A stretch of 64,000 nucleotides of DNA from Zoogloea sp. (GTDB lineage Bacteria; Pseudomonadota; Gammaproteobacteria; Burkholderiales; Rhodocyclaceae), in NCBI RefSeq assembly GCF_028689785.1, contig NZ_JAQVCN010000022.1, positions 1 to 64,000 of the forward strand, written 5' to 3'. The notes beneath the pieces are model-generated. The model had not been told where the DNA came from, ran no database searches, and saw nothing but the letters and a program-made list of their open reading frames with translations. The translations under genes were made by a program, and so were the position numbers. Of this stretch, positions 55,970-64,000 are shown in pieces (within the stretch, counting starts at the first letter, position 1; every line of letters begins with the position of its first letter).

Positions 55970-56389
55970 ATGAAAAAGCAAGCTCAAGGCGGTTTTACCC
56001 TGATCGAACTGATGATCGTTGTCGCGATCATCGGCATTCTGGCGGCCGTGGCGGTTCCGAGCTATCAGGACTATGTAAAGAAAGGCCGTTTCTCTGAAGT
56101 TCAGGGTTTGGCAGAACAGCGCAAGAGTGAAGTGGCATTGTGTTATTCACAAGAAAACTCGTTTGCTAACTGTAATGGCGGACAGAATGGGATATCTGCC
56201 GACCTTGCGGCTGCCACCACTAACACTGCGACCCTGACGGTTACCGCTGGCGTAATCGCTGGCGTATCTGCCGCCAACTCAGATTCGACCACGACCACTC
56301 TTACCCCAGCTGTTCCGGGGGCCGATGGTGTCATTCGTTGGACTAATAGTGGTAACTGCACAGGTAAGGGTTGGTGCAAGGCTAACTGA
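55970..56389 (+). CDS. pilA: Type IV pilin PilA
   Basis: A 139-residue type IVa major pilin. Short leader MKKQAQGG is cleaved before [20 protein letters not shown], with Glu5 of the mature protein. Then [17 protein letters not shown], a variable Thr/Ala-rich middle, and a C-terminal disulfide pair (CTGKGWC). An AGGAG site precedes the start. A terminator follows. Confidence 0.95.
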   Translation: MKKQAQGGFTLIELMIVVAIIGILAAVAVPSYQDYVKKGRFSEVQGLAEQRKSEVALCYSQENSFANCNGGQNGISADLAAATTNTATLTVTAGVIAGVSAANSDSTTTTLTPAVPGADGVIRWTNSGNCTGKGWCKAN

Positions 56390-56439
56390 GCAGGAGTACG
56401 AGGCTTGAGGATTGCCGGGGCCTTACTTCCCGCGAACCT

Positions 56440-56470
56440 AAAAATCCCTGCCCAGGTGGCAGGGATTTTT
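56440..56470 (+). terminator. Rho-independent terminator after pilA
   Basis: AAATCCCTGCC-CAGGT-GGCAGGGATTTTT, an 11-bp stem flanked by A and T runs, between pilA and ampD. Confidence 0.9.
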
Positions 56471-56512
56471 GTTTCCACCTTCAATTCAGTGCGCCAGTTT
56501 TCCATTACGCAC

Positions 56513-57133
56513 ATGGACTCCATAGAATTTATTCTGTCCCCCAACTTCGACCCCCGCCCCGACGGTGCGGCGCCCGAGCTCATCGTCATCCACGCCATCA
56601 GCCTGCCCCCCGAGCGTTTCGGCGGGCCCGGTGTCGAGCAGTTGTTCACCAACCGCCTCGATCCGGCCGAACATCCCTATTACGCCCAGATCCACACGCT
56701 GCGGGTGTCGGCCCACTACTTCATCCGGCGTACCGGTGAGACCCTGTGTTTCGTGCCGCCTGAGTTGCGGGCCTGGCATGCGGGGGTGTCGTCCTGGCGG
56801 GGGCGTGAGCGTTGCAATGATTTTTCCATCGGTATCGAGCTGGAGGGGTGTGACACCCTGCCGTTCGAACCGGTCCAGTACGAGGCCCTGGCCGGCCTGC
56901 TTGCCGACCTGTGCACGCGGTTTCCGATAGCAGGGGTCGCCGGGCATTCGGACATCGCGCCGGGGCGCAAGACCGATCCCGGCCCCTGGTTTTCCTGGGG
57001 GCGTTTGAGCGCCTTGCTGGTCGCTGCCGACCATGCACAAGTGGCCCGCCTGGTGACGCTGGAAGGGGCCGCCGCGCCCGGGGACGACGGATTGCTGCGC
57101 TGGCCGTTTCCAGTCACGGGGCGCCCTGCCTAG
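56513..57133 (+). CDS. ampD: 1,6-anhydro-N-acetylmuramyl-L-alanine amidase AmpD
   Basis: A 206-residue zinc amidase recycling cell-wall anhydromuropeptides in the cytoplasm. Zn ligands lie in ELIVIHAISLPP (His) and GHSDIAPGRKTDPGPWF (His and Asp). Other motifs: RVSAHYFIRRTGE, AWHAGVSSWRGRERCNDFSI and GIELEG. The start MDSIEFILSPNFDPRPDG is typical of AmpD. No signal peptide. Confidence 0.93.
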   Translation: MDSIEFILSPNFDPRPDGAAPELIVIHAISLPPERFGGPGVEQLFTNRLDPAEHPYYAQIHTLRVSAHYFIRRTGETLCFVPPELRAWHAGVSSWRGRERCNDFSIGIELEGCDTLPFEPVQYEALAGLLADLCTRFPIAGVAGHSDIAPGRKTDPGPWFSWGRLSALLVAADHAQVARLVTLEGAAAPGDDGLLRWPFPVTGRPA

Positions 57134-57266
57134 GAGCAGCCGAGGGGTTTCGGAAAGCCGCTCAGGGCCTGGGTTTGCACCGGGATGAGCGCGGAGGGCA
57201 ACATACTGCACGGCTTTCAGGGGATGCTATTGGAATCCAATTGAAAGGGCTTGCGGACCCCCTGGT

Positions 57267-57295
57267 TTGACAAAATCGAGTCGAATCAATAGAAT
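57267..57295 (+). promoter_or_regulatory. Consensus-like sigma-70 promoter in a 492-base gap
   Basis: TTGACA-N17-TAGAAT, one base off the ideal -10. Transcription would start near 57302, leaving about 320 bases before the lytic-transglycosylase ATG, either as a long leader or including a small RNA. The region has hairpin-forming stretches (GGTTACTGACC, and CCAAGGTCTGGG) but no recognised RNA family. The rest of 57134-57625 shows nothing else. Confidence 0.65.
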
Positions 57296-57625
57296 GCGTT
57301 CTGTGTGCAATGCAGCACGCGTAAATTTTGTTACATGTCCGTGTCGACACCACCGCATAACCAGACTTCTTCCCTCTGGTTACTGACCGTCCCAAGGTCT
57401 GGGTTCGACACATTTTTTGGCACGCTGTCTGGTTGCGTCAGCGTGTTTGGATCAACCCCTGGCGACCTGGTTTTTGAGTGCCGTCGGCTGTCTGAACTGC
57501 TGACGCGTTGAAGCTGCCCCTGCTGTTCTGAGGTGTGGAAGACACAAGCGAACTGTCTGCATCCTTTTTCAAGGTTGCGGACCGTCGTGCGCGCTCATGG
57601 GCCGTGGCCACAGAAAGGAGAGCCC

Positions 57626-58330
57626 ATGTTCGCAACTCGTATCACGAAGTACGCACGTCACGCGGCTTCATTCATGCTTCACTTTGCCCACGGCGGTCTG
57701 CTCGTCGCTGGTTTGATTGTTACCCTTTTTGTCGCGTCCCGTATCGCGAATCATGGTGTTCAGGGGCTTTCCCTGGGCAGTTTCACCGAAGAAGCGCCGG
57801 TTGCAGCGTTGGTTGAGAATGTGGAGCCCGAAGTGCTCCAGGTGTCCGAAAGCGCCACAGCAAAGCTCAGCCCCGATCTGCAGCGGGTCAAGGTTTACAT
57901 CGCCAAGCGCTACCAGGTTTCCGCTGTTGCACTTGAGCCGCTGCTGGCCTCCGCCCAGCAGACCGGGCGCAGTGTGGGTGTCGATCCGCTCCTGCTGGTG
58001 GCCGTGATGGCCATCGAATCCCGCTTCAATCCCTTCGCCGAGAGCCCCATGGGCGCCCAGGGCCTGATGCAGGTCATTCCCAAGTGGCACCCGGACAAGG
58101 TGGACGTAAAGTCTGATCGGGCTGCCCTGTTTGATCCGGAGACCAACATCCGCGTTGGTGCTCTGGTGCTCAAGGAGTACATCCGGACCACCGGTTCCGT
58201 TGAGCGGGCCCTGCAGCAGTACAACGGCGCGATCAATGATCCTGCTTCGCCTTATGCGAACAAGGTCATGGCCGTGAAGGCTGCGCTGGCCCAGGCGGCC
58301 CGCAGCAGTAGCCGGTTCGTTGGCGCCTGA
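57626..58330 (+). CDS. Lytic transglycosylase (SLT domain)
   Basis: A 234-residue membrane-anchored lytic transglycosylase. A signal-anchor lies at about residues 24-40 (LLVAGLIVTLFVASRIA). The SLT/goose-lysozyme-like domain has the catalytic Glu in VAVMAIESRFNPFAESPMGA, QGLMQVIPKWH, NIRVGALVLKEYI and LQQYNGAINDP. It cleaves peptidoglycan glycan strands. AGGAG precedes the ATG. Confidence 0.92.
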   Translation: MFATRITKYARHAASFMLHFAHGGLLVAGLIVTLFVASRIANHGVQGLSLGSFTEEAPVAALVENVEPEVLQVSESATAKLSPDLQRVKVYIAKRYQVSAVALEPLLASAQQTGRSVGVDPLLLVAVMAIESRFNPFAESPMGAQGLMQVIPKWHPDKVDVKSDRAALFDPETNIRVGALVLKEYIRTTGSVERALQQYNGAINDPASPYANKVMAVKAALAQAARSSSRFVGA

Positions 58331-58358
58331 CACGCGCAACGTACCGGGGGAAGAAGGG

Positions 58359-58384
58359 AACCCGCCTTGGTGGCGGGTTTTTTT
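58359..58384 (+). terminator. Rho-independent terminator after the transglycosylase gene
   Basis: AACCCGCC-TTGG-TGGCGGGTT followed by a T-run, 29 bases after the stop codon. Confidence 0.9.
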
Positions 58385-58432
58385 ACGTCTGTTGTTTGCG
58401 GTGGGGATGCTTGAGTTGAATGCCACCCCGTG

Positions 58433-59596
58433 TCAGGGGTGCTGGAGAACCCGGCTAATGCGATCGGCGGCTTCGCGCAGGCGGGCTTCGTCGGTGGTGT
58501 AGGCAATGCGCAGGTGCCGTTCGGGGGCGTTGTCGCCAAAGTCCAGGCCGGGGGTGGTGGCCACGCCGGCCTCTTCGATGAGACGGCGGGCGAGGATTTC
58601 GCTGCTGTCGGCGAGCCCGGAGATGTCGGCGTAAAGGTAGAAGGCGCCCTGGGGTTCGGTGGCGAAGCGGAAACCGATATCGCGCAGGGCCGGGAGCAGG
58701 GCGTTGCGGCGGTCGGCAAAGGCGTGGCGACGCTCTTCCAGGATGTCCAGGGTGGCGGGCGCAAAGGCAGCCAGGGCGGCGTGCTGGGCGGGGGTGGAGG
58801 GGGAGATGAAGAAGTGCTGGGCGAGTTTCTCGATATCCCGCACGTAGGCCTCGGGCACCACCATCCACCCCAGGCGCCAGCCGGTCATGCCGAAATACTT
58901 GGAGAAGCTGTTCACCACGAAGACGTCGTCAAGCCGTGACAGGGCTGTACAGGCGTCGACGCCGTAGTTCAGGCCCTGGTAGATCTCGTCCACCAGCAGC
59001 ACGCCACCTCGGGCCTGCACGCTGCGCTGGAGGGCGACGATCTCGTCCAGGCTGAGCAGGGTGCCGGTGGGGTTGGCGGGGGAGGCGACCATCAGACCGC
59101 GGGTGTTGGGGCGCCAGGCTGCCTCTAGCTGAGCGGGAGTGGGTTGAAAGCGGGTGCTTGCATCCACCGGCAATGCCACCGGGCGCCCCTCGAAGCTGCG
59201 CACCAGGTGGCGGTTGGAGGGGTAGCCCGGGTCGGGCAGCAGCCACTCGTCGCCGGGGTTGGTGAGTACGCCCAGGGCGAGCATCAGGGCGCCCGATGCG
59301 CCGGGGGTGATGATGATGCGCTCCGGGGCGACGCGGGCGCCAAAGCGGTCGGCATAGAAGCGCGAGAGGGCTTCCCGCAGAGCGGTGAGCCCCAGGGCGG
59401 GGGTGTAATGCACGTGCCCGCCGGCCAGGAAGCGCTGGCCGGCTTCGACGATGGGGGCGGGGCTGGGGAAGTCGGGCTCGCCCACTTCCAGGTGAATGAT
59501 GTCCCGGCCCGCTGCGGCGAGCTCGTGGGCGCGCTTGAGGATTTCCATCACGTGGAAGGGCTGGATGTCGGCCATGCGGCGGGCGATGCGGGTCAT
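58433..59596 (-). CDS. Class I/II pyridoxal-phosphate aminotransferase
   Basis: A 387-residue fold-I aminotransferase: HLEVGEPDFPSPAPIVEAG, VHYTPALGLTALREAL, TPGASGALMLALGVL, ASPANPTGTLLSLDEI, LLVDEIYQGLNYG, the PLP lysine in VVNSFSKYFGMTGWRLGWMV, and the C-terminal arginine in HLRIAYTT. The aspartate/alanine aminotransferase-like group is the best guess; the exact substrate is not evident. The gene stands alone after the pckG terminator. Confidence 0.9.
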   Translation of the reverse strand: MTRIARRMADIQPFHVMEILKRAHELAAAGRDIIHLEVGEPDFPSPAPIVEAGQRFLAGGHVHYTPALGLTALREALSRFYADRFGARVAPERIIITPGASGALMLALGVLTNPGDEWLLPDPGYPSNRHLVRSFEGRPVALPVDASTRFQPTPAQLEAAWRPNTRGLMVASPANPTGTLLSLDEIVALQRSVQARGGVLLVDEIYQGLNYGVDACTALSRLDDVFVVNSFSKYFGMTGWRLGWMVVPEAYVRDIEKLAQHFFISPSTPAQHAALAAFAPATLDILEERRHAFADRRNALLPALRDIGFRFATEPQGAFYLYADISGLADSSEILARRLIEEAGVATTPGLDFGDNAPERHLRIAYTTDEARLREAADRISRVLQHP

Positions 59597-59621
59597 GGGG
59601 TGGGCCTCGTCAGTCAAAAAC

Positions 59622-59649
59622 AAAAAGCGCCGATCACTCGGCGCTTTTT
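59622..59649 (-). terminator. Terminator between pckG and the aminotransferase gene
   Basis: AAAAAGCGCCGA-TCAC-TCGGCGCTTTTT, a 12-bp near-perfect stem with A/T flanks, 33 bases after the pckG stop on the minus strand; symmetric, so it may act in both directions. Confidence 0.88.
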
Positions 59650-59682
59650 GCGGTTCCGGAGCAGCCGGTGGCTGCCGCGAAA

Positions 59683-61539
59683 TTACGCCGTCAGGGACAG
59701 CTCGAACAGCTCGCGCTTGAGCATGAACTGCTTGGGCAGACGGTCCTGCAGCTTGTCGAACCACTCCTTGTGGCCGGCCAGCTCGGTCTTCCAGGCTTCG
59801 GCGTCGATCTTCACCAGGGCGTCAAATTCTTCCTTGGTCACGTCGGAGCCGGTCCAGTCGATGTCTTCGTACTGGGGCATCCAGCCGAGGGCGTTTTCGG
59901 TGGCGGCGACACGGCCGCGCACGCGATCAACAACCCACTTGAGGACGCGCATGTTTTCACCGAAACCGGGCCACATGAACTCGCCCTTCTCGTTCATGCG
60001 GAACCAGTTGACGCAGAAGATGCCGGGAGCCTGATCGACGGTGTGCCCCATCTTCAGCCAGTGGTTGAAGTAGTCACCCATGTGGTAACCGCAGAAGGGC
60101 AGCATGGCGAACGGATCGCGACGGACCACGCCCTGGGCGCCGAAGGCGGCAGCGGTGGTTTCGGAGCCGAGGGTGGCGGCCATGTAGACGCCGTAGTTCC
60201 AGTTGAAGGCCTGGTACACCAGCGGCACGGTGGTGGCGCGGCGGCCGCCGAAGATGAAGGCGGAGATGGGCACGCCGGCGGGATCTTCCCAGGCCGGGTC
60301 GATGGACGGGCACTGGCTGGCCGGGGCGGTGAAGCGGGAGTTCGGGTGGGCAGCCTTGCGGCCGGTTTCCTTGGCCAGTTCCGGCGTCCAGTCCTTGCCC
60401 TGCCAGTCGATCAGGTGCGCCGGGGCTTCCTTGGTCATGCCTTCCCACCACACGTCGCCATCGTCGGTCAGGGCGACGTTGGTGAAGATGATGTTCTCTT
60501 TGAGGGTGGCCAGGGCGTTGTAGTTGGTCTTTTCGGAGGTGCCGGGGGCGACGCCGAAGAAGCCTGCTTCCGGGTTGATGGCGTAGAAGCGGGTGGTGCC
60601 GTCGGCCTCCTTGCGCGGCTTGATCCAGGCGATGTCGTCGCCGACGGTGGAGATCTTCCAGCCATCGAAGGACTTGGGCGGGATCAGCATGGCGAAGTTG
60701 GTCTTGCCACAGGCGGAGGGGAAGGCGGCGGCGACGTAGGTCTTCTCGCCTTGCGGGCTTTCCACGCCGAGGATCAGCATGTGTTCGGCCAGCCAGCCTT
60801 CGTCGCGGGCCATGTTGGAGGCGATGCGCAGGGCAAAGCACTTCTTGCCGAGCAGGGCGTTGCCGCCGTAGCCGGAGCCGTAGGACCAGATCTCGCGGGT
60901 TTCGGGGTAGTGGACGATGTACTTGGTGGTGGGGTTGCAGGGCCAGGCGGAGTCCTTCTCGCCATGGCCGAGGGGGGCGCCCACGGTGTGCACGCAGGGA
61001 ACGAACTCGCCGTCGGCTCCCAGCACGTCATACACGGCCTTGCCCATGCGGGTCATGGTGCGCATGTTGGTGACCACGTAGGGGCTGTCGGAGATCTCCA
61101 CGCCGATGTGGGCGATGGGAGAGCCGAGGGGGCCCATGGAGAACGGGATCACGTACATCGTGCGGCCATGCATGCAGCCCTTGAACAGTTCGTTCAGGGT
61201 CTTGCGCATCTTGGCCGGATCTTCCCAGTTGTTGGTGGGGCCGGCGTCGTCCTTGTTGGCGGAGCAGATGAAGGTGCGGTCTTCGACCCGGGCCACGTCG
61301 GAGGGGTCGGAACAGGCGAGGTAGGAGTTCTTGCGCTTTTCCGGGTTGAGCTTGATCAGCATCCCGGCTTCGACCATTTCAGCGCACAGGCGGTCGTATT
61401 CTTCTTGCGAGCCATCACACCAGACAACACGCTCGGGTTCGCACAGGGCGGCGATTTCGCCAACCCACTGCTTCAGTTTCTGGTTTTTGACGTAGGCGGG
61501 CGCGGCAGCAATGGCGGCTTCGGCAATGCTTTGAGACAT
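59683..61539 (-). CDS. pckG: Phosphoenolpyruvate carboxykinase (GTP)
   Basis: A 618-residue GTP-dependent PEPCK linking oxaloacetate and PEP. Motifs: [37 protein letters not shown], the kinase-1a loop [44 protein letters not shown] and the GTP site [16 protein letters not shown]. The GTP type (rather than the ATP-dependent PckA) is clear from size and the PSACGKTN loop. It is divergent from maeB. The 283-base gap between them holds nothing recognised beyond ordinary promoter-like sequence. Confidence 0.96.
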   Translation of the reverse strand: MSQSIAEAAIAAAPAYVKNQKLKQWVGEIAALCEPERVVWCDGSQEEYDRLCAEMVEAGMLIKLNPEKRKNSYLACSDPSDVARVEDRTFICSANKDDAGPTNNWEDPAKMRKTLNELFKGCMHGRTMYVIPFSMGPLGSPIAHIGVEISDSPYVVTNMRTMTRMGKAVYDVLGADGEFVPCVHTVGAPLGHGEKDSAWPCNPTTKYIVHYPETREIWSYGSGYGGNALLGKKCFALRIASNMARDEGWLAEHMLILGVESPQGEKTYVAAAFPSACGKTNFAMLIPPKSFDGWKISTVGDDIAWIKPRKEADGTTRFYAINPEAGFFGVAPGTSEKTNYNALATLKENIIFTNVALTDDGDVWWEGMTKEAPAHLIDWQGKDWTPELAKETGRKAAHPNSRFTAPASQCPSIDPAWEDPAGVPISAFIFGGRRATTVPLVYQAFNWNYGVYMAATLGSETTAAAFGAQGVVRRDPFAMLPFCGYHMGDYFNHWLKMGHTVDQAPGIFCVNWFRMNEKGEFMWPGFGENMRVLKWVVDRVRGRVAATENALGWMPQYEDIDWTGSDVTKEEFDALVKIDAEAWKTELAGHKEWFDKLQDRLPKQFMLKRELFELSLTA

Positions 61540-61822
61540 CTGACGATTCTCCAGGACGTTACGGATGCGTTGTTTCGTGTTGCCGGCTTGGGAGTCCTGC
61601 CGGCTGGGCAGTCGCGTCTTTGGGCCACCAGGGCGCGGCGCGTATTATTGGAGTCAATCGGGGCAAACCCCGAAAGAGCTAGCCTGTAATTATGCCACGG
61701 CTCAGACCTTCGAGTCACCCGACCGTCAAGGCCCGATGCTGTGGATGTCACGAATTGTCGTAAATGCCGTTTGGCCGGATGATGGCTGGACACGTACACA
61801 CCTAACGGAGAGGGACAACACA

Positions 61823-64000
61823 ATGGATGAGCAGATTCGCCAGGCCGCACTCGAGTATCACCGCCTGCCCAAGCCCGGGAAAATCTCGATCGCGCCGACC
61901 AAGGCGCTGACCAACCAGCAGGATCTTTCGCTGGCCTATTCCCCTGGGGTGGCTGCGGCCTGTGACGCGATTGTCGAGGACCCGGCCGAGGCGGCCAGCC
62001 TCACCTCGCGCAGCAACCTGATCGGGGTCGTTACCAACGGTACGGCGGTGCTGGGCCTGGGCAACATCGGGCCGCTGGCGGCCAAGCCGGTGATGGAAGG
62101 CAAGGGGGTGTTGTTCAAGAAGTTTGCCGGCATCGATGTGTTCGACCTTGAGATCGACGAGCCGGACGCGGACAAGCTGATCGACATGATCGCCGCCCTG
62201 GAGCCGACCTTCGGTGGCATCAATCTCGAAGACATCAAGGCGCCAGAGTGCTTCTACATCGAAAGCAAGCTGCGCGAGCGGATGAAGATCCCGGTTTTCC
62301 ATGACGATCAGCACGGCACCGCCATCGTGGTGGGGGCGGCCATCCTGAATGGTCTGCATCTGCTGGGCAAAGACCTGAGCACCGTCAAAGTGGTGACGTC
62401 TGGTGCCGGTGCGGCGGCCCTGGCCTGCCTTGACCTGTTGGTGATGCTGGGCGTGCCGGTGGCAAACATCTGGGTGACCGACATCGAGGGCGTGGTCTAT
62501 GAGGGGCGGACGACCCTGATGGACCCGATCAAGGCCCGTTATGCCAAGAAGACCGAAGCACGCAAGCTGAGCGAGATCATTGAGGGTGCCGACGTTTTTC
62601 TGGGCCTGTCGGCAGGTGGCGTGATGAAGCCCGAGATGGTGGCGAAGATGGCCTCCCGGCCCCTCATCATGGCCTTGGCCAACCCGACTCCCGAGATCCT
62701 GCCGGAGGAGGTCAAGAAGGTGCGCGACGACGCCCTGATGGCCACCGGTCGTTCGGATTACCCGAACCAGGTCAACAACGTGCTGTGCTTCCCCTTCATT
62801 TTCCGTGGTGCGTTGGACGTGGGGGCCACCACCATCACCGACGAGATGAAGCTGGCGGCCGTGAAGGCGATCGCCGAGCTGGCCCGCGCCGAGGCTTCCG
62901 ACATCGTTGCCGCAGCTTATGGGGAGAAGGTTAGCGGCTTCGGGCCCGAATACATCATTCCCAAGCCCTTCGATCCCCGCCTGATCGTCAAGATTGCCCC
63001 GGAAGTGGCCCGCGCGGCCATGGAGTCTGGTGTGGCGACCCGGCCGATCACCGATTTCGAGGCCTACCGGCAGCAGCTCAACAACTTCGTGTGGCAGTCC
63101 GGCCTGGTCATGAAGCCGGTGTTCCAGGCGGCCAAGCGGGCGCCCAAGCGCATCATCTTTTCGGAGGGTGAAGCCGAGCGTGTCCTGCGTGCCGTGCAGA
63201 CGGTGGTGGACGAAGGCCTGTGCCGCCCCATCCTGATCGGCCGTCCCGACGTGGTGGCCGCCAACGTAGAGCGTTTCGGCCTGCGTCTGCGCCCCGAGCT
63301 CGACTACGAGATGGTCAATCCGGATTCCGATCCGCGCTATGACCAGTTGTGGAGCCACTACCATTCGCTGATGGAGCGCAAGGGCGTGTCGGTGGACTAC
63401 GCCAAGCGTGAAGTCCGGCGCCGGGCCACGTTGCTGGGCTCACTGCTGCTCAAGTTCGGCTACGGTGACGGCATGATCTGCGGCACCTATGGCATGCACG
63501 GCCTGCACTTGAAGTTCATCGAAACGGTGCTGGGGCGTCAGAGGGGCGTGCGCAACTTCTACACCATGAACCTGTTGTCCCTGCCAGGCCGCACGGTTTT
63601 CCTGTGTGATACCTATGTGAACTACGATCCGACCCCTGAGCAGGTGGTCGAGATGACCCGGCTGGCGGCGGACGAGGTGCGGCGTTTCGGTATCCAGCCG
63701 CGCATTGCCCTGCTGTCCCATTCCAGCTTCGGTACCGACAACTCTCCGACGGCCGAAAAGATGCGCAAGGCCTTGGTGATGCTCCATGCCGAACACCCGG
63801 ATCTGAACGTTGAAGGCGAGATGCACGGCGATGCGGCGCTGGACGCGGACATCCGCAAGCAGATCTTCCCCAATGCCAAGATGAAGGACGATGCCAATCT
63901 GCTGATCTTCCCGACCCTGGATGCCGCCAATATTGCCTTCAACCTCCTCAAGACGGCGGCTGGCGAAGGCATGACCATTGGCCCCATCCTGCTCGGCTCG
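61823..64000 (+). CDS. maeB: NADP-type malic enzyme with phosphotransacetylase-like domain (cut by window end)
   Basis: The frame is open from the ATG at 61823 to the window edge (726 codons) with no stop, so the 3' end is missing. The malic-enzyme part (about residues 1-430): [86 protein letters not shown] and [11 protein letters not shown]. The C-terminal phosphotransacetylase-like domain starts near residue 440 ([20 protein letters not shown]). It decarboxylates malate to pyruvate and supplies NADPH. Full family length is about 760, so little is missing. Confidence 0.95.
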   Translation, partial: MDEQIRQAALEYHRLPKPGKISIAPTKALTNQQDLSLAYSPGVAAACDAIVEDPAEAASLTSRSNLIGVVTNGTAVLGLGNIGPLAAKPVMEGKGVLFKKFAGIDVFDLEIDEPDADKLIDMIAALEPTFGGINLEDIKAPECFYIESKLRERMKIPVFHDDQHGTAIVVGAAILNGLHLLGKDLSTVKVVTSGAGAAALACLDLLVMLGVPVANIWVTDIEGVVYEGRTTLMDPIKARYAKKTEARKLSEIIEGADVFLGLSAGGVMKPEMVAKMASRPLIMALANPTPEILPEEVKKVRDDALMATGRSDYPNQVNNVLCFPFIFRGALDVGATTITDEMKLAAVKAIAELARAEASDIVAAAYGEKVSGFGPEYIIPKPFDPRLIVKIAPEVARAAMESGVATRPITDFEAYRQQLNNFVWQSGLVMKPVFQAAKRAPKRIIFSEGEAERVLRAVQTVVDEGLCRPILIGRPDVVAANVERFGLRLRPELDYEMVNPDSDPRYDQLWSHYHSLMERKGVSVDYAKREVRRRATLLGSLLLKFGYGDGMICGTYGMHGLHLKFIETVLGRQRGVRNFYTMNLLSLPGRTVFLCDTYVNYDPTPEQVVEMTRLAADEVRRFGIQPRIALLSHSSFGTDNSPTAEKMRKALVMLHAEHPDLNVEGEMHGDAALDADIRKQIFPNAKMKDDANLLIFPTLDAANIAFNLLKTAAGEGMTIGPILLGS

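Overview
The window looks like chromosomal DNA of a nitrogen-fixing betaproteobacterium, most plausibly a Rhodocyclales member of the Azospira/Azoarcus kind. This is inferred from high GC content, a GAF-type NifA without NifL, DraT/DraG, FixABCX, type IV pilin and c-type cytochromes; no database search was possible. About 41 kb is nitrogen-fixation (nif) territory. nifE, nifN, nifX and nifQ are not in the window and no modular nifU was seen.

Layout. 1-6.9 kb is an accessory block, visibly richer in A+T than the rest. It holds transposase remnants, a DUF6928-like gene, a Vat/CatB-type acetyltransferase, a divergent lysA/lysR pair, a truncated IS5 transposase, an integron attC-like site with a downstream secreted-protein gene, and an unknown membrane-anchored protein. 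Its inner boundary is the 3' end of a nif-operon gene, and a 76-bp copy of that 3' end recurs 5 kb away. 6.9-14.6 kb (minus strand) is nifV-cysE-nifW-fixABCX followed by a ferritin-like protein, a Shethna-I-type ferredoxin, a TPR-like protein and an unknown protein. 15.0-19.7 kb (minus strand) is an Isc-type Fe-S assembly operon, iscS-iscU-A-type-A-type-hscA-fdx. 20.1-27.0 kb holds nifA, a PAS-GGDEF diguanylate cyclase and a large hybrid histidine kinase. 27.3-36.6 kb (plus strand) is the nifB region: nifB, fdxN, an IscA/HesB-like protein, a TPR-like paralogue, an LRV Fe-S protein, two nifZ-type genes, nifS, nifT, an unknown gene, a DegT-like protein lacking its PLP lysine, a SIR2-like protein and a ferredoxin. 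36.6-43.0 kb is a TtrS/TtrR-like two-component system with three multihaem cytochromes, two of them TsdA-like. 43.1-46.1 kb (minus strand) is a truncated haemoglobin, an unknown protein, draT and draG. 46.5-51.3 kb is nifHDK followed by a Shethna-II-type ferredoxin and an FmdB-type zinc ribbon. 51.4-64 kb is housekeeping: a YjdF-like membrane protein, a UvrD-like helicase, an ammonium transporter, pilA, ampD, a lytic transglycosylase, an aminotransferase, pckG and the start of maeB, which runs off the window.

How it works together. NifA carries the cysteine pattern C-X11-C-X19-C-X4-C that marks oxygen-sensitive NifA. Four operons (nifV-fix, isc, nifB, nifHDK) each have a TGT-N10-ACA NifA site about 80-97 bp upstream of a sigma-54 promoter, and all four sites share the extended start TTTGTCG. 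The cluster supplies the structural enzyme, cofactor carbon (NifV) and Fe-S core (NifB), a dedicated Fe-S factory, low-potential electrons (FixABCX and ferredoxins), and protection or shut-off (Shethna-type ferredoxins, truncated haemoglobin, DraT/DraG). Short palindromic REP-like repeats with a GTGG head are scattered between operons.
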